In this document: piece after piece, positions 43,345 to 53,355 of the stretch
Layout: each line of letters begins with the position of its first letter
Position numbering within the stretch: position 1 is the first letter of the stretch
DNA from: DATMNI01 sp035570275
GTDB lineage: Bacteria > Acidobacteriota > Terriglobia > Bryobacterales > Bryobacteraceae
NCBI GenBank assembly: GCA_035570275.1
Contig: DATMNI010000226.1
Span: 17,374 to 81,373 of the forward strand
Direction: 5' to 3'
Length of the DNA: 64,000 nt
Program-made: the position numbers and the translations under genes
Notes under the pieces: generated by a model
What the model saw: the letters and a program-made list of their open reading frames with translations, nothing else
Databases searched by the model: none
What the model was told of the DNA's origin: nothing

Positions 43345-45591
43345 TCAGTAGTTGTAGAGAAACGCTTTGCTGTTCACGATCGCCCACAGCAGATCCTGCG
43401 CGCGGGCCGCACGGCCCCCGCCGGCTTCCAGATACTTCAACCCCTTCGCCACTTCCTCGGCCGTGGGCGGCCGGCTCATGGAGGCCATATATATGTCTTC
43501 CAGCAAGTCGTGATCCGGCCGGCCCGCCAGAATCGCTTTGGCGATGCGCCCGTTGGAATCGGCCACGGCGTCCGAAATGGTTTTCCCGTTCACCAGATTG
43601 AGCGCCTGCGGCAGGCTCAGATCGCTGCGGCGCTCGCACTCGCATGACGATTCGCGCAACGGCCTGCCGAACAAATCCAGGAATCCGTCCTTGCCGACGT
43701 GCGGGTCCGTCACCTGCTCGGCGTTGGTATCGGGCGGCGCATCCGGAAACACCGGCCGCACCCCGGTCGCCTGGGCCAGGGCGTCCATCAACTCCTCGGC
43801 GCTCAGACGGCGCGGCACGGCGTGGGAGAAATTTTCCGTATCCTGCGCGTTCCATTCGTTGGTGGCGATGCTCTGCTGATAGGTGCGCGAGTTGGCGATG
43901 GTGCGCATTACCTGGCGCAGGTCGAAATCGTGGGCCACGAAATCCTTGGTCAGCGCGTCGAGCAACGCCGCATTGCTGGGCGGATTGGAGGCGCGGATGT
44001 CATCCACCGGGTCGATAATCCCGCGTCCGAAGAAGTAGCTCCACACGCGGTTCACGGTGGATTTCGCGAAGAACGGGTTGTCCTTCGCGGTCAGCCACTC
44101 GGCATAAGCCAGACGCCGCCGCTGGTCGGTGGGCGGTTCACCGGTTCCCGTCTGCCCGCCGCCCGTCTGCCCGCCTACGGACGCCCCTCCCCAGTTGGCC
44201 GGCACAATGAACTTGGGGTTCATCACCCGGCCATCCTTCGGGTGCTTCATGTCGAAGTCCTGCCGCTGGTCGTAGAGGATCTCTTCGCCCACTTCGTAAC
44301 CGGGCCGTAGCCCCACGGCCGAAAAGAAAGCCGACATCTCGTAGTACTGGTTCTGCGTCCAGCGTTCGAACGGGTGGTCGTGGCACTGCGCGCACACCAT
44401 GCGGACGCCCAGGAAAACCTGCGTGGTCTTCTCCATGGTGGGCTTGGGGTCGCGCGTCACGCGATAGAAATTGGCCGCCGGATTATCGTAGGAACTGCCG
44501 CGCGATTCCAGCATCTCGCGCACCATCCGGTCGTAGGGCTTGTTCTGCGCCAGCGAATCGCGAATCCACTCGCGGAATTCGAAGGCGCCTTTTTCGCCGA
44601 GGTACTTGCGATTGTTTTGCAGCAGGTCGCCCCACTTCAGCGTCCAGTGGTCCACGTAGGCGGAACTGGCGATCAACTTGTCGATCACCGCGCTCCGCTT
44701 GGTTTTCCCACTGTCGGCCACGAAGGCGCGCACCTCTTCCGGCGTGGGAAGCTGCCCGGCAAGATCGAGCGAGACGCGCCGCAGGAAGCCGGCATCATCC
44801 ACCGCGGGCGAAGGCTGAATTTTCAGCTTCTGGAGTTTGGCGTCGTTGGCTTTATCTACGTAATTAATCTGCGGAAGTGGCTTCCACACGAAGCCTGGCT
44901 TGGGGTTCAGCACGGTTACAGGCACGGTGGTGAGGTTGCCCTGGTAGCGCACCAGCAGCGTCGCCTCGCCCATGCGCAGGCCTTTAACGGAAGCGTCCGT
45001 TACCGCCGCCAGGTCCGGAATATTGCTCTCTACGATGGCTTCGCGCGTGACGTCGCGCCTGGCGCCATCGCCATAGATCGCGGTGACTTTCACCACCGCC
45101 GATTCCTCCGGCCCCTTCATCAGGATCTCACCCGGCTCAGCCTCCAGGCGCCGCACGGTGTCGGCCGCCGGGTCGCCAAACGGCACAGATTGCGCGATCC
45201 AGTTGTAGATGGTCTTGTAGTAGTCGCTGTCGATATCGAACCGCAGTCCGCCGCCGTGGGGCACCTGCTGCGTCGGCTTGGTCAGCATCAGGCTGCGCGC
45301 CGGGTCGGCGCGATTGAAGCGGCGGCCCGCCAGATCGTAGAGCAGCGCTTCGTAATCGAACTGCGGGTCGTAGCCGCGCAGCGATAGCTTGAAGCCGGCC
45401 TTGCCTTTGGCGGCGCCGTGACACGTGCCGGAGGTGCAGCCCACCTTGTTGAGGATGGGGGCGACGTCGCGCAGGTAAGTGACTTTGGGGGCGTCGGCGG
45501 CGGAGAGGGAATAAGTCAAAAACAACACAGGCAGGAATGCCTGTGCTACTCGGAATGCCTGTGTTACTGCTACCGCGTTACTTCGACGCAT
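43345..45591 (-). CDS. DUF1549/DUF1553 (PSCyt2/PSD1) cytochrome-like protein
   Basis: A 748-residue exported protein. Order: leader (to about residue 32), an N-terminal cytochrome-like unit with CTSGTCHG (PSCyt1 type), an Ig-like segment (VTAIYGDGARRDVTREA, residues about 165-225), DUF1549 (residues about 235-440, with FLRRVSLDLAGQLPTPEEVR and the haem-type CAQCHDHPFERW) and DUF1553 (from about 495, with RLAYAEWLTAKDNPFFAKST and NRVWSYFFGRGIIDPVDDIR). It overlaps the upstream gene by 14 bases. The leader contains a short repeat-derived tract (AQAFLPV). Presumed to be a periplasmic redox or polymer-processing partner of the DUF1501 protein. Confidence 0.9.
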   Translation of the reverse strand: MRRSNAVAVTQAFRVAQAFLPVLFLTYSLSAADAPKVTYLRDVAPILNKVGCTSGTCHGAAKGKAGFKLSLRGYDPQFDYEALLYDLAGRRFNRADPARSLMLTKPTQQVPHGGGLRFDIDSDYYKTIYNWIAQSVPFGDPAADTVRRLEAEPGEILMKGPEESAVVKVTAIYGDGARRDVTREAIVESNIPDLAAVTDASVKGLRMGEATLLVRYQGNLTTVPVTVLNPKPGFVWKPLPQINYVDKANDAKLQKLKIQPSPAVDDAGFLRRVSLDLAGQLPTPEEVRAFVADSGKTKRSAVIDKLIASSAYVDHWTLKWGDLLQNNRKYLGEKGAFEFREWIRDSLAQNKPYDRMVREMLESRGSSYDNPAANFYRVTRDPKPTMEKTTQVFLGVRMVCAQCHDHPFERWTQNQYYEMSAFFSAVGLRPGYEVGEEILYDQRQDFDMKHPKDGRVMNPKFIVPANWGGASVGGQTGGGQTGTGEPPTDQRRRLAYAEWLTAKDNPFFAKSTVNRVWSYFFGRGIIDPVDDIRASNPPSNAALLDALTKDFVAHDFDLRQVMRTIANSRTYQQSIATNEWNAQDTENFSHAVPRRLSAEELMDALAQATGVRPVFPDAPPDTNAEQVTDPHVGKDGFLDLFGRPLRESSCECERRSDLSLPQALNLVNGKTISDAVADSNGRIAKAILAGRPDHDLLEDIYMASMSRPPTAEEVAKGLKYLEAGGGRAARAQDLLWAIVNSKAFLYNY
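45526..45568. repeat. CACAGGCA/TGCCTGTG palindrome with partial tandem copy
   Basis: CACAGGCAGGAATGCCTGTG (45526-45545) is a perfect 8-base-arm palindrome; GGAATGCCTGTGTTACT (45552-45568) repeats half of it. It lies inside the coding region for the DUF1549 protein's leader. Another copy of the core (GGCAGGAATGCCTGTGCT) is at 52515-52532. Confidence 0.8.
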
Positions 45592-47743
45592 GGGGAGTTC
45601 CTCCGCTTACTTCAAACGCAATGGGGCGCGAGACGATCGATTCGTCGCCGTCGTCCGTTTTCACTCGTCCGCTGACGTACAGGTCGTACCGCGCCGGGTC
45701 GGTCGCCTTGGTAGTGGTCACGGCGAACGTGCCGGACATGTTACGCGCCCCGGCCTTCATATCGATCACGCGAATGTCCTTGGCGCCGATCACGTCCACG
45801 CCCACCTGCTCCGGCGGCGTGCCCCGTCCGGCCGTGGTCCACTTGTAGGCGTACTCGTAACGCGCGCCTTCCTCCATCTGGATGATTTTCGTCTGCTCTA
45901 CTTCCAGGGTCGCCGTGGTTGGCTCGCCGACAGCGGCTGGCAGGGCCAGCACCAGCCAGGGCGCAGTCAGCGCGCGTTGACGGTCCACTACGCCCTGCTC
46001 CGTGGCGCCCGCCACATCCACCGCCATGCCCGGACCGCGCGCCTGCCGCCGGACCATCGTGCCATCGGCCAGCCTGCCTTCGCCCCAAACCTGCAATTCC
46101 CGCAGCGGCATCGCCACGCCCTTCTCGGCCGTGAGCATCAGCAGCCCCCGCCGGTTGAAGGTCCGGGTATTGCCGGCGTCCACGTACTCTCGCGGGATGA
46201 CGCCGCCTTCCACGCGGATGCCCTTCGGCAGGTCCGGGATGATGAGCTGAATGGGCCCGTCAAAGCCGCGCCGGTCGGCGGCCACACTGATCACCGCGGT
46301 GCCGCCATCCGGAACATTCACGAACGGGGTGGCAATCGAAAGCTTGAAGTCTTCCGCCTGCCGGCGCGTGATCAGGCGGTAGCCGTAAGCTGGCCCGCCG
46401 CGCAGCGCCAGGTCTTCCACCGTCACCTCGATTTCGTGCACGCCGGCCGGCACGGTCAAGTTCAGAAACGGATCGCTGCTGGTGCGGCTGGTTTGTTGGA
46501 TCACGAAAACGTCTTCCGCAAGCGGCTGGTCGCCCGCCGAGTCCAGCTTTTTGCCCTTGTCATCGCGCACGGTGATGATGCCTTCCAGGCGCGACGTCCC
46601 CAGCTCGCGCGCCTGCAACTCAAAGAGCAGCTTCTCGCCCGGTTCCACCTGCAGGCGGTAATGGTCCACTTCGCCATCTTTGTCCAGCCGCCCGTTCACC
46701 ACGCTGGGCACCGGCACCGGACCCTGCACCGGTTCCATCAGCTCCGGCAGGTCGCCCACCGCAAATACAAAGGGCAGCGTGGGCGAATCCGGCAGCCCGA
46801 CCCGTGTGAATGCCTCCGCTCCGCCCACCTGGCGCAGATCGGCCGTGGATTGCACGCCGGCCCCCAACCGCCCCCCGAAGAAGGTCACGGGCACCTGTTG
46901 GCCGCGCCGTCCACCCAACGGAAAGATGCCCTCGGCATACCGGTACGCGCCCATTTTCAGCCGGTAGAAGTTTTGCACCTGCGTGCTGAAGCGGGCGTCG
47001 GTCACTTCCACGTAGTAACTGCCCTCTTTGGGAAAGGTGAAGTCCAGACGCGCGTCCAAACCGGTGCCCTGTGCGTCGTCGCTGCGCGCAAGCTGCTTGC
47101 CGGCGCCGTCCAAAATCCGCAGCACAGGGTCAATGGCCGACCCGACACGCCGCGCCTCCACTTCAAATACGCGGCGCTCGCCGGCCTTGCCGGACACGCG
47201 GAACAGGTCGCGCTCGGGACCGCGCAGGGTGCCGTTCACTACCACCGGCACGGCGGCGATAGGCTCCGCCGTCTCGATGGAATCGTTGCGGTTCGGAGGC
47301 GAGTTGGGCAGCGACTCCTCCTCCGTCACCTCATGGAAACTCCCCAGCGTGAACAGCAGAATATTCGAAATCCCGCCCGGCGTTTCCAGGCGCACCGCAT
47401 ACACTCCAGGGGCGGCATCGGCCTTCGGTTCCACCAGGAACGCCAGCGAACGGCCGGGCGCCTGCATGGTCCCTGGGTTGCTCATCGGGTTGCCGGCAGG
47501 GGTCGGCGAAGGCATTACCAGCGTGAACGCAGCCGGCAGCGACGAGTTAACGCGCGCCCCCTCTCCCAAATTCCGACCCACCAGAGTGAGCGTGAACGGC
47601 CGCCCGATTTCGGCGCCCCGCGGCCGCAATTCCGTAATCACGGGCGCGGCGGCAAACGCCGCTTGCGACGCCAGCACCGCCAGAACCAGTGGGACAGACC
47701 ATCGCCTTTCGTGGTCTGTCGTTTCTACTCTCGCGTGCATCAT
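45578..47743 (-). CDS. pre-peptidase-type (PPC) domain secreted protein
   Basis: A 721-residue exported protein, second in the operon. After the leader (LVLAVLASQAAFAAA) comes a TIG/IPT-like unit (PVITELRPRGAEIGRPFTLT), then at least two PPC-like beta domains: ERDLFRVSGKAGERRVFEVE with GSYYVEVTDARFS, and EVDHYRLQVEPGEKLLFELQ with VHEIEVTVEDLAL. The C-terminal third is beta-rich without a named domain. It probably binds substrate for the DUF1549/DUF1501 pair. Its first about 20 codons come from a dispersed repeat (see 47689-47720). Start ATG overlaps the upstream stop (ATGA). Confidence 0.85.
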   Translation of the reverse strand: MMHARVETTDHERRWSVPLVLAVLASQAAFAAAPVITELRPRGAEIGRPFTLTLVGRNLGEGARVNSSLPAAFTLVMPSPTPAGNPMSNPGTMQAPGRSLAFLVEPKADAAPGVYAVRLETPGGISNILLFTLGSFHEVTEEESLPNSPPNRNDSIETAEPIAAVPVVVNGTLRGPERDLFRVSGKAGERRVFEVEARRVGSAIDPVLRILDGAGKQLARSDDAQGTGLDARLDFTFPKEGSYYVEVTDARFSTQVQNFYRLKMGAYRYAEGIFPLGGRRGQQVPVTFFGGRLGAGVQSTADLRQVGGAEAFTRVGLPDSPTLPFVFAVGDLPELMEPVQGPVPVPSVVNGRLDKDGEVDHYRLQVEPGEKLLFELQARELGTSRLEGIITVRDDKGKKLDSAGDQPLAEDVFVIQQTSRTSSDPFLNLTVPAGVHEIEVTVEDLALRGGPAYGYRLITRRQAEDFKLSIATPFVNVPDGGTAVISVAADRRGFDGPIQLIIPDLPKGIRVEGGVIPREYVDAGNTRTFNRRGLLMLTAEKGVAMPLRELQVWGEGRLADGTMVRRQARGPGMAVDVAGATEQGVVDRQRALTAPWLVLALPAAVGEPTTATLEVEQTKIIQMEEGARYEYAYKWTTAGRGTPPEQVGVDVIGAKDIRVIDMKAGARNMSGTFAVTTTKATDPARYDLYVSGRVKTDDGDESIVSRPIAFEVSGGTPHASK
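47689..47720. repeat. half-element of repeat family B inside a coding start
   Basis: GTGGGACAGACCATCGCC and the following TTTCGTGGTCTGTCG match one arm of the long inverted repeat at 55207-55303 in about 28 of 33 positions. It encodes the TDHERRWSVP tract at the N-terminus of the PPC protein. Confidence 0.7.
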
Positions 47744-49107
47744 TTCGAACCTCGCCCTTCGGTGGCCGGTTTTTCCAGCGGCACCGGCACGAAGGCCTTC
47801 TTCAACTCACCGGTGGCGGCATCATACAGCCGCACCATCCCATCAAACCCGGCCGCCGCCACTACGCCGCTGTCGGGACTGAATGTCACCGTGTAGATTC
47901 CCGCCGTGTGTCCCTTGCAAACCGCCACGCGCGCGCCGGTGTCGGCGTCGTAGACGTTGACCTCGGGCGCCGCCCCCGCCACCGCGATCCGCCGTCCGTC
48001 CGGCGACCAGGCCAGCGTCGTGATGGGGCCGTTCTGCCGGTCCAGTTTGCGCACCAGCGTGGTGTCGTCGGCGATCTTCATCACCTTGGGCCGGTCCATC
48101 AGGTACACGTACGGAATGCGCTCGTCACCGCCAATCACGACGATCTCTTTCGAGGGGTGGCGCGCGATGGCCGCCAGCTCGCCGCGCAGCAGGTTGACGT
48201 TTTCCAGGAACCCGCCCGAGGCCGCGTTGGTCAGTTTGGCCGCCCGGTCGCGCCCCACGGAAACAATGCGCTTGCCATCCGCGCCGAACACCGTCCCAAG
48301 CACCCAGTTCTCATGCGCGCCCATGCGGTGCACTTCCTGGCCGCTGGCCGCGTCGACAATCCGCACCGTATTGTCGGTGCAACCGACCGCCACCAGTTTC
48401 GCGTCCGGCGCAATGGACACGCCGAAAACCGTATCGCCGGTCAGCATCAAGGAGTGGCGCAGTTTGCCCGCCGGCAGATCCCACAACTGCAATTCGCCGA
48501 ACCGCGCCGGAGTGCCACCGGCTGCCGCCAGCAGCGACCCGTCCTTCGAAAACGCCAGCGACAGGATGCGCTCCGACAACCCCGCCAGGCGCATGGGCGG
48601 CGTGCTGCCGTCCAACGTATGGATGAGGATTTCGCGATTGCCGGATACCGCCAGCGTCTTGCCATCCGGCGAAAATGCTATGGCGGTCAGAACCGGAGGT
48701 TGCGTGTACACCACGGGCTTATCCAGCGACACCGTCTCGCGCGCCCCGGCCGGCGTATCGTCTTTACCGCCCGCCGCCACCCATGCACGCAGCGCCTCGA
48801 TCTGTTCGGCGGGCAACGGCGGCTGCCCGAGCGGCATTTGGGGCTTCATCTCGCCGGCGACGTACTTTACCAGAAACGACAGGCCCGGTCCGTGCTTGCC
48901 TCCAGCCACCAGGCCCTCATAGCTGCTCAGGTCCAGATTGGAGGATTTCAGATTCGGCTGGTGACACCCCTGGCACTGGCGCTGCAGCACCGGGCGAACC
49001 TCGCGGAAGTAGCTGGGTTCGGCAGCCTGAAGGTTGAGGGCGAAAAGGCGGAGGGCGAACCACCCGGCAGCCACCACCATCACCTGGGAAAACGACGCAC
49101 GGCGCAC
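47740..49107 (-). CDS. cytochrome-c/WD40 repeat protein
   Basis: A 455-residue exported protein, first gene of the operon. After the leader (to about residue 29) a PSCyt1-type haem domain follows (FREVRPVLQRQCQGCHQPNL, then SYEGLVAGGKHGPGLSFLVK and MPLGQPPLPAEQIEALRAWV). Residues of about 140-440 are WD40 repeats, for example LTAIAFSPDGKTLAVSGNRE, ITTLAWSPDGRRIAVAGAAP and IYTVTFSPDSGVVAAAGFDG, enough for one propeller. Planctomycetes and Acidobacteria often fuse these two parts next to DUF1549/DUF1501 genes. The stop overlaps the PPC gene start. Confidence 0.9.
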   Translation of the reverse strand: MRRASFSQVMVVAAGWFALRLFALNLQAAEPSYFREVRPVLQRQCQGCHQPNLKSSNLDLSSYEGLVAGGKHGPGLSFLVKYVAGEMKPQMPLGQPPLPAEQIEALRAWVAAGGKDDTPAGARETVSLDKPVVYTQPPVLTAIAFSPDGKTLAVSGNREILIHTLDGSTPPMRLAGLSERILSLAFSKDGSLLAAAGGTPARFGELQLWDLPAGKLRHSLMLTGDTVFGVSIAPDAKLVAVGCTDNTVRIVDAASGQEVHRMGAHENWVLGTVFGADGKRIVSVGRDRAAKLTNAASGGFLENVNLLRGELAAIARHPSKEIVVIGGDERIPYVYLMDRPKVMKIADDTTLVRKLDRQNGPITTLAWSPDGRRIAVAGAAPEVNVYDADTGARVAVCKGHTAGIYTVTFSPDSGVVAAAGFDGMVRLYDAATGELKKAFVPVPLEKPATEGRGSK

Positions 49108-49531
49108 TTATGCCTCCCTCGGAGCAGTGGCTTGATTATAAGTCAATCAGAGCGGATTCCAAAGCCACCGGGAGGATGGGGCCAAATGCTGACGCCGGTG
49201 GGCGCTGAAGACTGCGTCCTCAAGGATCTTCCGTGTGTCGGCGTAGTGCAACATTAAAACTCCGGGATGGCGGCCCTCACAGCCCGGCGATTGAATTCGG
49301 CGCGGCTGCTTTGCCTGGCAGGGGCAAGTGGCGTGAGCGGGTGCCGGCAGGATGGCATCGAGACTGGGGGTCGGTGACGATCGCGATGTCCTGTATTGCC
49401 GGATCAGGGGCGCTATTCGGCGTTACCGCCTGAAAGCCTGGGAGGCGGCAGGTCGGAGCACTCCTGACAAGCGCTTTGTACGTAGCGTCATCCCGTTGGA
49501 CAAATAGCGATCGCATAGACGCCTGTTCCCG
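49108..49531. other. 424-base gap, nothing recognised
   Basis: It must hold the promoter of the four-gene operon (just right of 49107) and the 3' side of the TA toxin gene. Short open frames on both strands look like random GC-rich coding; none shows a motif. Confidence 0.5.
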
Positions 49532-50029
49532 TTACATCTTCGGTAGCCCAAGACGCAGCAGACTTTCCTGGAGCAGCTTAATGTCGAATCGAATCCCTTC
49601 CCGCAGCAGGTCTATGTAAGCTTGGCGGAGATCCGGAACGAGGCCCTTCCGAGTGCCCGCCTCAAGCACTCCCAAACAGCCTATAACGGAAAGCCTGGCT
49701 TCCCGTGCGATGCGACGCGCCTTCCATTCATCCAGCAGAATGAGGCCGGCTGGGAGACTCTGGGCGAGGAGAATCGCGCCGCGCTCGCCCGCGCCGAGGC
49801 CTTGGCATGCTGCCTCTAACGAAAGATTCACTGGCGATCGTTCCAGCTCCACTTCAATCCAGTTCGCGTTGCGTACTTCCTCGGCTCCCGGAAGACCACG
49901 CCCAGCCACGGTCACTTCTTGGTGCACTGCTACGGGGACCAGAATCCGTTCGTAGAGTGAGGCGAGAAGTTTGAGCCGGCCAATGCGGGCGAGAGAAATG
50001 AGCGGTGAGGAGTTAGAAACGACAATCAC
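49532..50029 (-). CDS. DUF3368 PIN-like toxin
   Basis: A 165-residue intact toxin of the DUF3368/PIN group. Catalytic acids: VVSNSSPLISLARIGRL at the N-terminus (Asn in place of the usual first Asp), GLGAGERGAILLAQ (Glu) and LILLDEWKARRIAREA (Asp, Glu). It ends RLGLPKM. The ATG overlaps the antitoxin stop (ATGA, 50026-50029). The usual role is RNA cleavage held in check by the UPF0175 partner. It is the complete counterpart of the frameshifted gene at 19210. The altered first acid could weaken activity but is common in this subfamily as far as I recall. Confidence 0.8.
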   Translation of the reverse strand: MIVVSNSSPLISLARIGRLKLLASLYERILVPVAVHQEVTVAGRGLPGAEEVRNANWIEVELERSPVNLSLEAACQGLGAGERGAILLAQSLPAGLILLDEWKARRIAREARLSVIGCLGVLEAGTRKGLVPDLRQAYIDLLREGIRFDIKLLQESLLRLGLPKM

Positions 50030-50289
50030 AATCCGAGCCGTTCCAAGGTTCGGCGATCCTCCTCCAGTTCATCCGCGCCATAGTGAAGTGGAACGTTGTG
50101 CCGGCTGGCGAAGTCCATGAACTGCTCGACTGGCGTGTGACACAGTTCGGCGGCACGTCCCAGCGAAACCTTGTCCTGCCGGTAGAGTTCCAGAGCCAGG
50201 AGCCGGGTTGCCTCGACTGACAGATTGCCGGCATCCAATCCTGCGGCCAGCACAAGCTCCGCCGGGATTTCCGCTGTCACCGTTTGCAT
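50026..50289 (-). CDS. UPF0175-family antitoxin
   Basis: An 87-residue antitoxin. The start at 50289 gives MQTVTAEIPAELVLAAGLDA, the normal family N-terminus; 33 extra open codons upstream are not family-like. The middle reads ALELYRQDKVSLGRAAELCH, a helix-turn-helix-like tract, and it ends HYGADELEEDRRTLERLGL. First gene of the pair with the toxin at 49532. Confidence 0.8.
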   Translation of the reverse strand: MQTVTAEIPAELVLAAGLDAGNLSVEATRLLALELYRQDKVSLGRAAELCHTPVEQFMDFASRHNVPLHYGADELEEDRRTLERLGL

Positions 50290-50549
50290 GCTTTCAAGGT
50301 ACCGCATGATGATGACGGACGCGAATCCATTATATGAAGCCGGAACGCGAACGAAGGAGAAGGGCTTAAGGGCAAACTGAGCGCACACGTGTCAGTACTC
50401 AATTGCCAAAGGGATTCCGATAGGCGCCTGCGGAGAAAGTGGGCAGCATCGGAGAAAGGTCGGGGCCGCCGCCGCTGAACTGCGCCCGAAATCGGGCCAG
50501 GCCAGGAGGCCGACCCTACTAATACCGCGCTTCGAACACCGTCTTCCGG

Positions 50550-51096
50550 TCAAGCCTTGCAGAACTCCGCGCTCTTCACGTCCAGCCGCTCTACGGCGTG
50601 GCTCGATGCCATCACGCAGCGCCGGTCGGGGCAGTGGCGCAGGCCGAAGGTGTGGCCCAGTTCGTGCGCCTCCTCTTTGAGCAGGCGTTCCCGCAGCAGG
50701 TCTGGGCGAGCCGGCAGGCCGTAAAACTCCTCATGCAGGCGCGCGGTCGAGACCAACGCGCAGTTGCCGTCGAGCTGCGCTTCGCCGAAACAAAAGTGAG
50801 GACCGGCACGTACAAGTCGCCAGCCGTAACGCCCAGCACGCGCGCGTCGGGGTCGACGGCCCGCGCCATGCGCTGCAGGATTGAGGTGGAGTAACACTGA
50901 TGCCGGTTGGCATCCAGTGAAAATGTCACGTCGAAAGTTTCCGGCCGGATCCGGCACGGAGTGCGGAAAGTGCGCGCCAGCGACGCCGCCAGGTGCTCCA
51001 GCTTATGGAGCACTTGTGGGTGGCTCTGCCCCGGCTCCGCCGCCTCGCTCCCGTTCACCACCGGGACGTTCACCAGCGGGAACAGATGAATCGGTT

Positions 51097-51100
<4 letters not shown>
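50550..51100 (-). pseudogene. amzA: archaemetzincin-family metalloprotease, frameshifted
   Basis: The N-terminal 105 codons (IHLFPLVNVPVVNG, then DANRHQCYSTSILQRM and VLGVTAGDLYVPVLTFV) are in one frame; the rest (FGEAQLDGNCALVSTARLHE, EEAHELGHTFGLRHCPDRRC) is in another. One missing T in the TTTTGTTTC run near 50795 explains the break. The zinc site HELGHTFGLRHC and the CPDRRC cysteine are intact, as expected of archaemetzincin. The GTG start at 51100 overlaps the regulator's stop as GTGA. A sequencing error would restore a normal gene of about 183 residues. Confidence 0.75.
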
Positions 51101-52451
<1,351 letters not shown>

Positions 52452-52455
<4 letters not shown>

Positions 52456-52880
52456 TGTGTCCTCCTGGTAATTCCCAGCACACTTGTCCTGCTCACGGGG
52501 TTCACCGCCACACTGGCAGGAATGCCTGTGCTGCCCGGCAGTGCCAGCCTGAATTCCGTTCCTTCGCCGGGCGTGGAGCGGACCGAGATTTCACCTGCGT
52601 GCTGCTCCACAATGCTGTGCGCCACGTCCAGACCCAGCCCCGTGCGGTTCTGGTCCTCCCTGGTGGTGAAAAACGGATCGAAAAACGCGGCCGTACAAAT
52701 GCACAGCCGGCGCCTGAACCGTTCGCCATGGGTTTCAACGGCGGTCAGCTTGTGGGCGGGGATGTGTTCCCCGGCGGCAATCCGGGCGTCGTACGGAAGG
52801 CCCCAACGTTCGGCACAAGCGCCTTCGCAAGCCTTGCAGCCGATGCAGAGGGTGCTATCGTACAGGATTCCTTTCGACAT
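52452..52880 (-). pseudogene. chimeric ORF: ferredoxin-type N-terminus fused to histidine-kinase ATPase C-terminus
   Basis: A 142-codon open frame. Residues 1-58 are the start of a 4Fe-4S electron-transfer subunit: Cys12, 15, 18 and 22 in LCIGCKACEGACAERWGLPY, then HKLTAVETHGERFRRRLC. From about residue 64 it is the end of a histidine kinase: AAFFDPFFTTREDQNRTGLG, then LDVAHSIVEQHAGEISV and STPGEGTEFRLALPG (F-, G2-boxes). Neither half is complete. The junction at LCICTA probably marks a deletion that removed the rest of the Fe-S gene, anything between, and the kinase's sensor and H-box. The tail contains a repeat-derived stretch. The frame and start (AGGGAC ribosome site) are intact, so a product may be made. 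Assembly error is possible. Confidence 0.7.
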
Positions 52881-52947
52881 ATTAAGTCCCTAATATCCTT
52901 TTTAACAGAAATCACGCCAAATGTGTAGCGAATCTTTACACGCGGCG

Positions 52948-53245
52948 CTAAATTGTCAGGAAGAACTCGCCGGTTACTTCCTCCCAGTTCTTGCCCGGAG
53001 GGCTTCCAGAGTGTCCGCGGCCGGGCCGGCCGGCCGCCGGCTGCCACCGCACCCGCCAGAGCCGGCTGAGGGACATAGAGCCGCGCCACCGCTTCGCTCA
53101 TCCACTCCCGAACCAGCATTTTGGGAATGAGGTTGCGCGCGGTATTCTCTTCGTCCGGCACGTGAAACCAACAGCCAGCCTTTGCAGTACGGGTCCTGCC
53201 GCATGAGGGCCGGGTTCGAGAGGATATCGTTGTGGCGGCAAACTG
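52948..53245 (-). pseudogene. decayed GcvH-like (lipoyl-domain) gene
   Basis: Spread over different minus-strand frames are VCRHNDILSNPALMRQDPYC with KGWLLV, then DEENTARNLIPKMLVREWMS, EAVARLYVPQPALAG, and GKNWEEVTGEFFLTI before a TAG at 52948. The NPxLxxxDPYxxGWL tract is typical of the C-terminal half of GcvH-like proteins, which in several bacteria are encoded beside 4Fe-4S electron-transfer genes. The lipoyl-Lys part is not found. At least two frameshifts are needed. The piece sits upstream of the chimeric Fe-S ORF, which fits a common ancestral operon. Bases 53246-53355 hold nothing recognisable. Confidence 0.45.
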
Positions 53246-53355
53246 GGCGCCTTGGCTAGAACCGCAATGAATTCACGTGGAATCAGCGGTTTGGGTGGGG
53301 TGTCGGGGAATGCAACAGGGCTGCGGGAGAGTCCGACAGTCCCGAGGTCTTCAAT

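Noticed and set aside
45590..47896. 768-codon plus-strand open frame over the PPC gene
   Set aside because: His/Arg/Gln-rich antisense shadow; the minus strand has a leader, named domains and operon overlaps.
49277..49516. 79-codon minus-strand ORF right of the cytochrome operon
   Set aside because: No start signal, no motif, composition like random GC-rich DNA.
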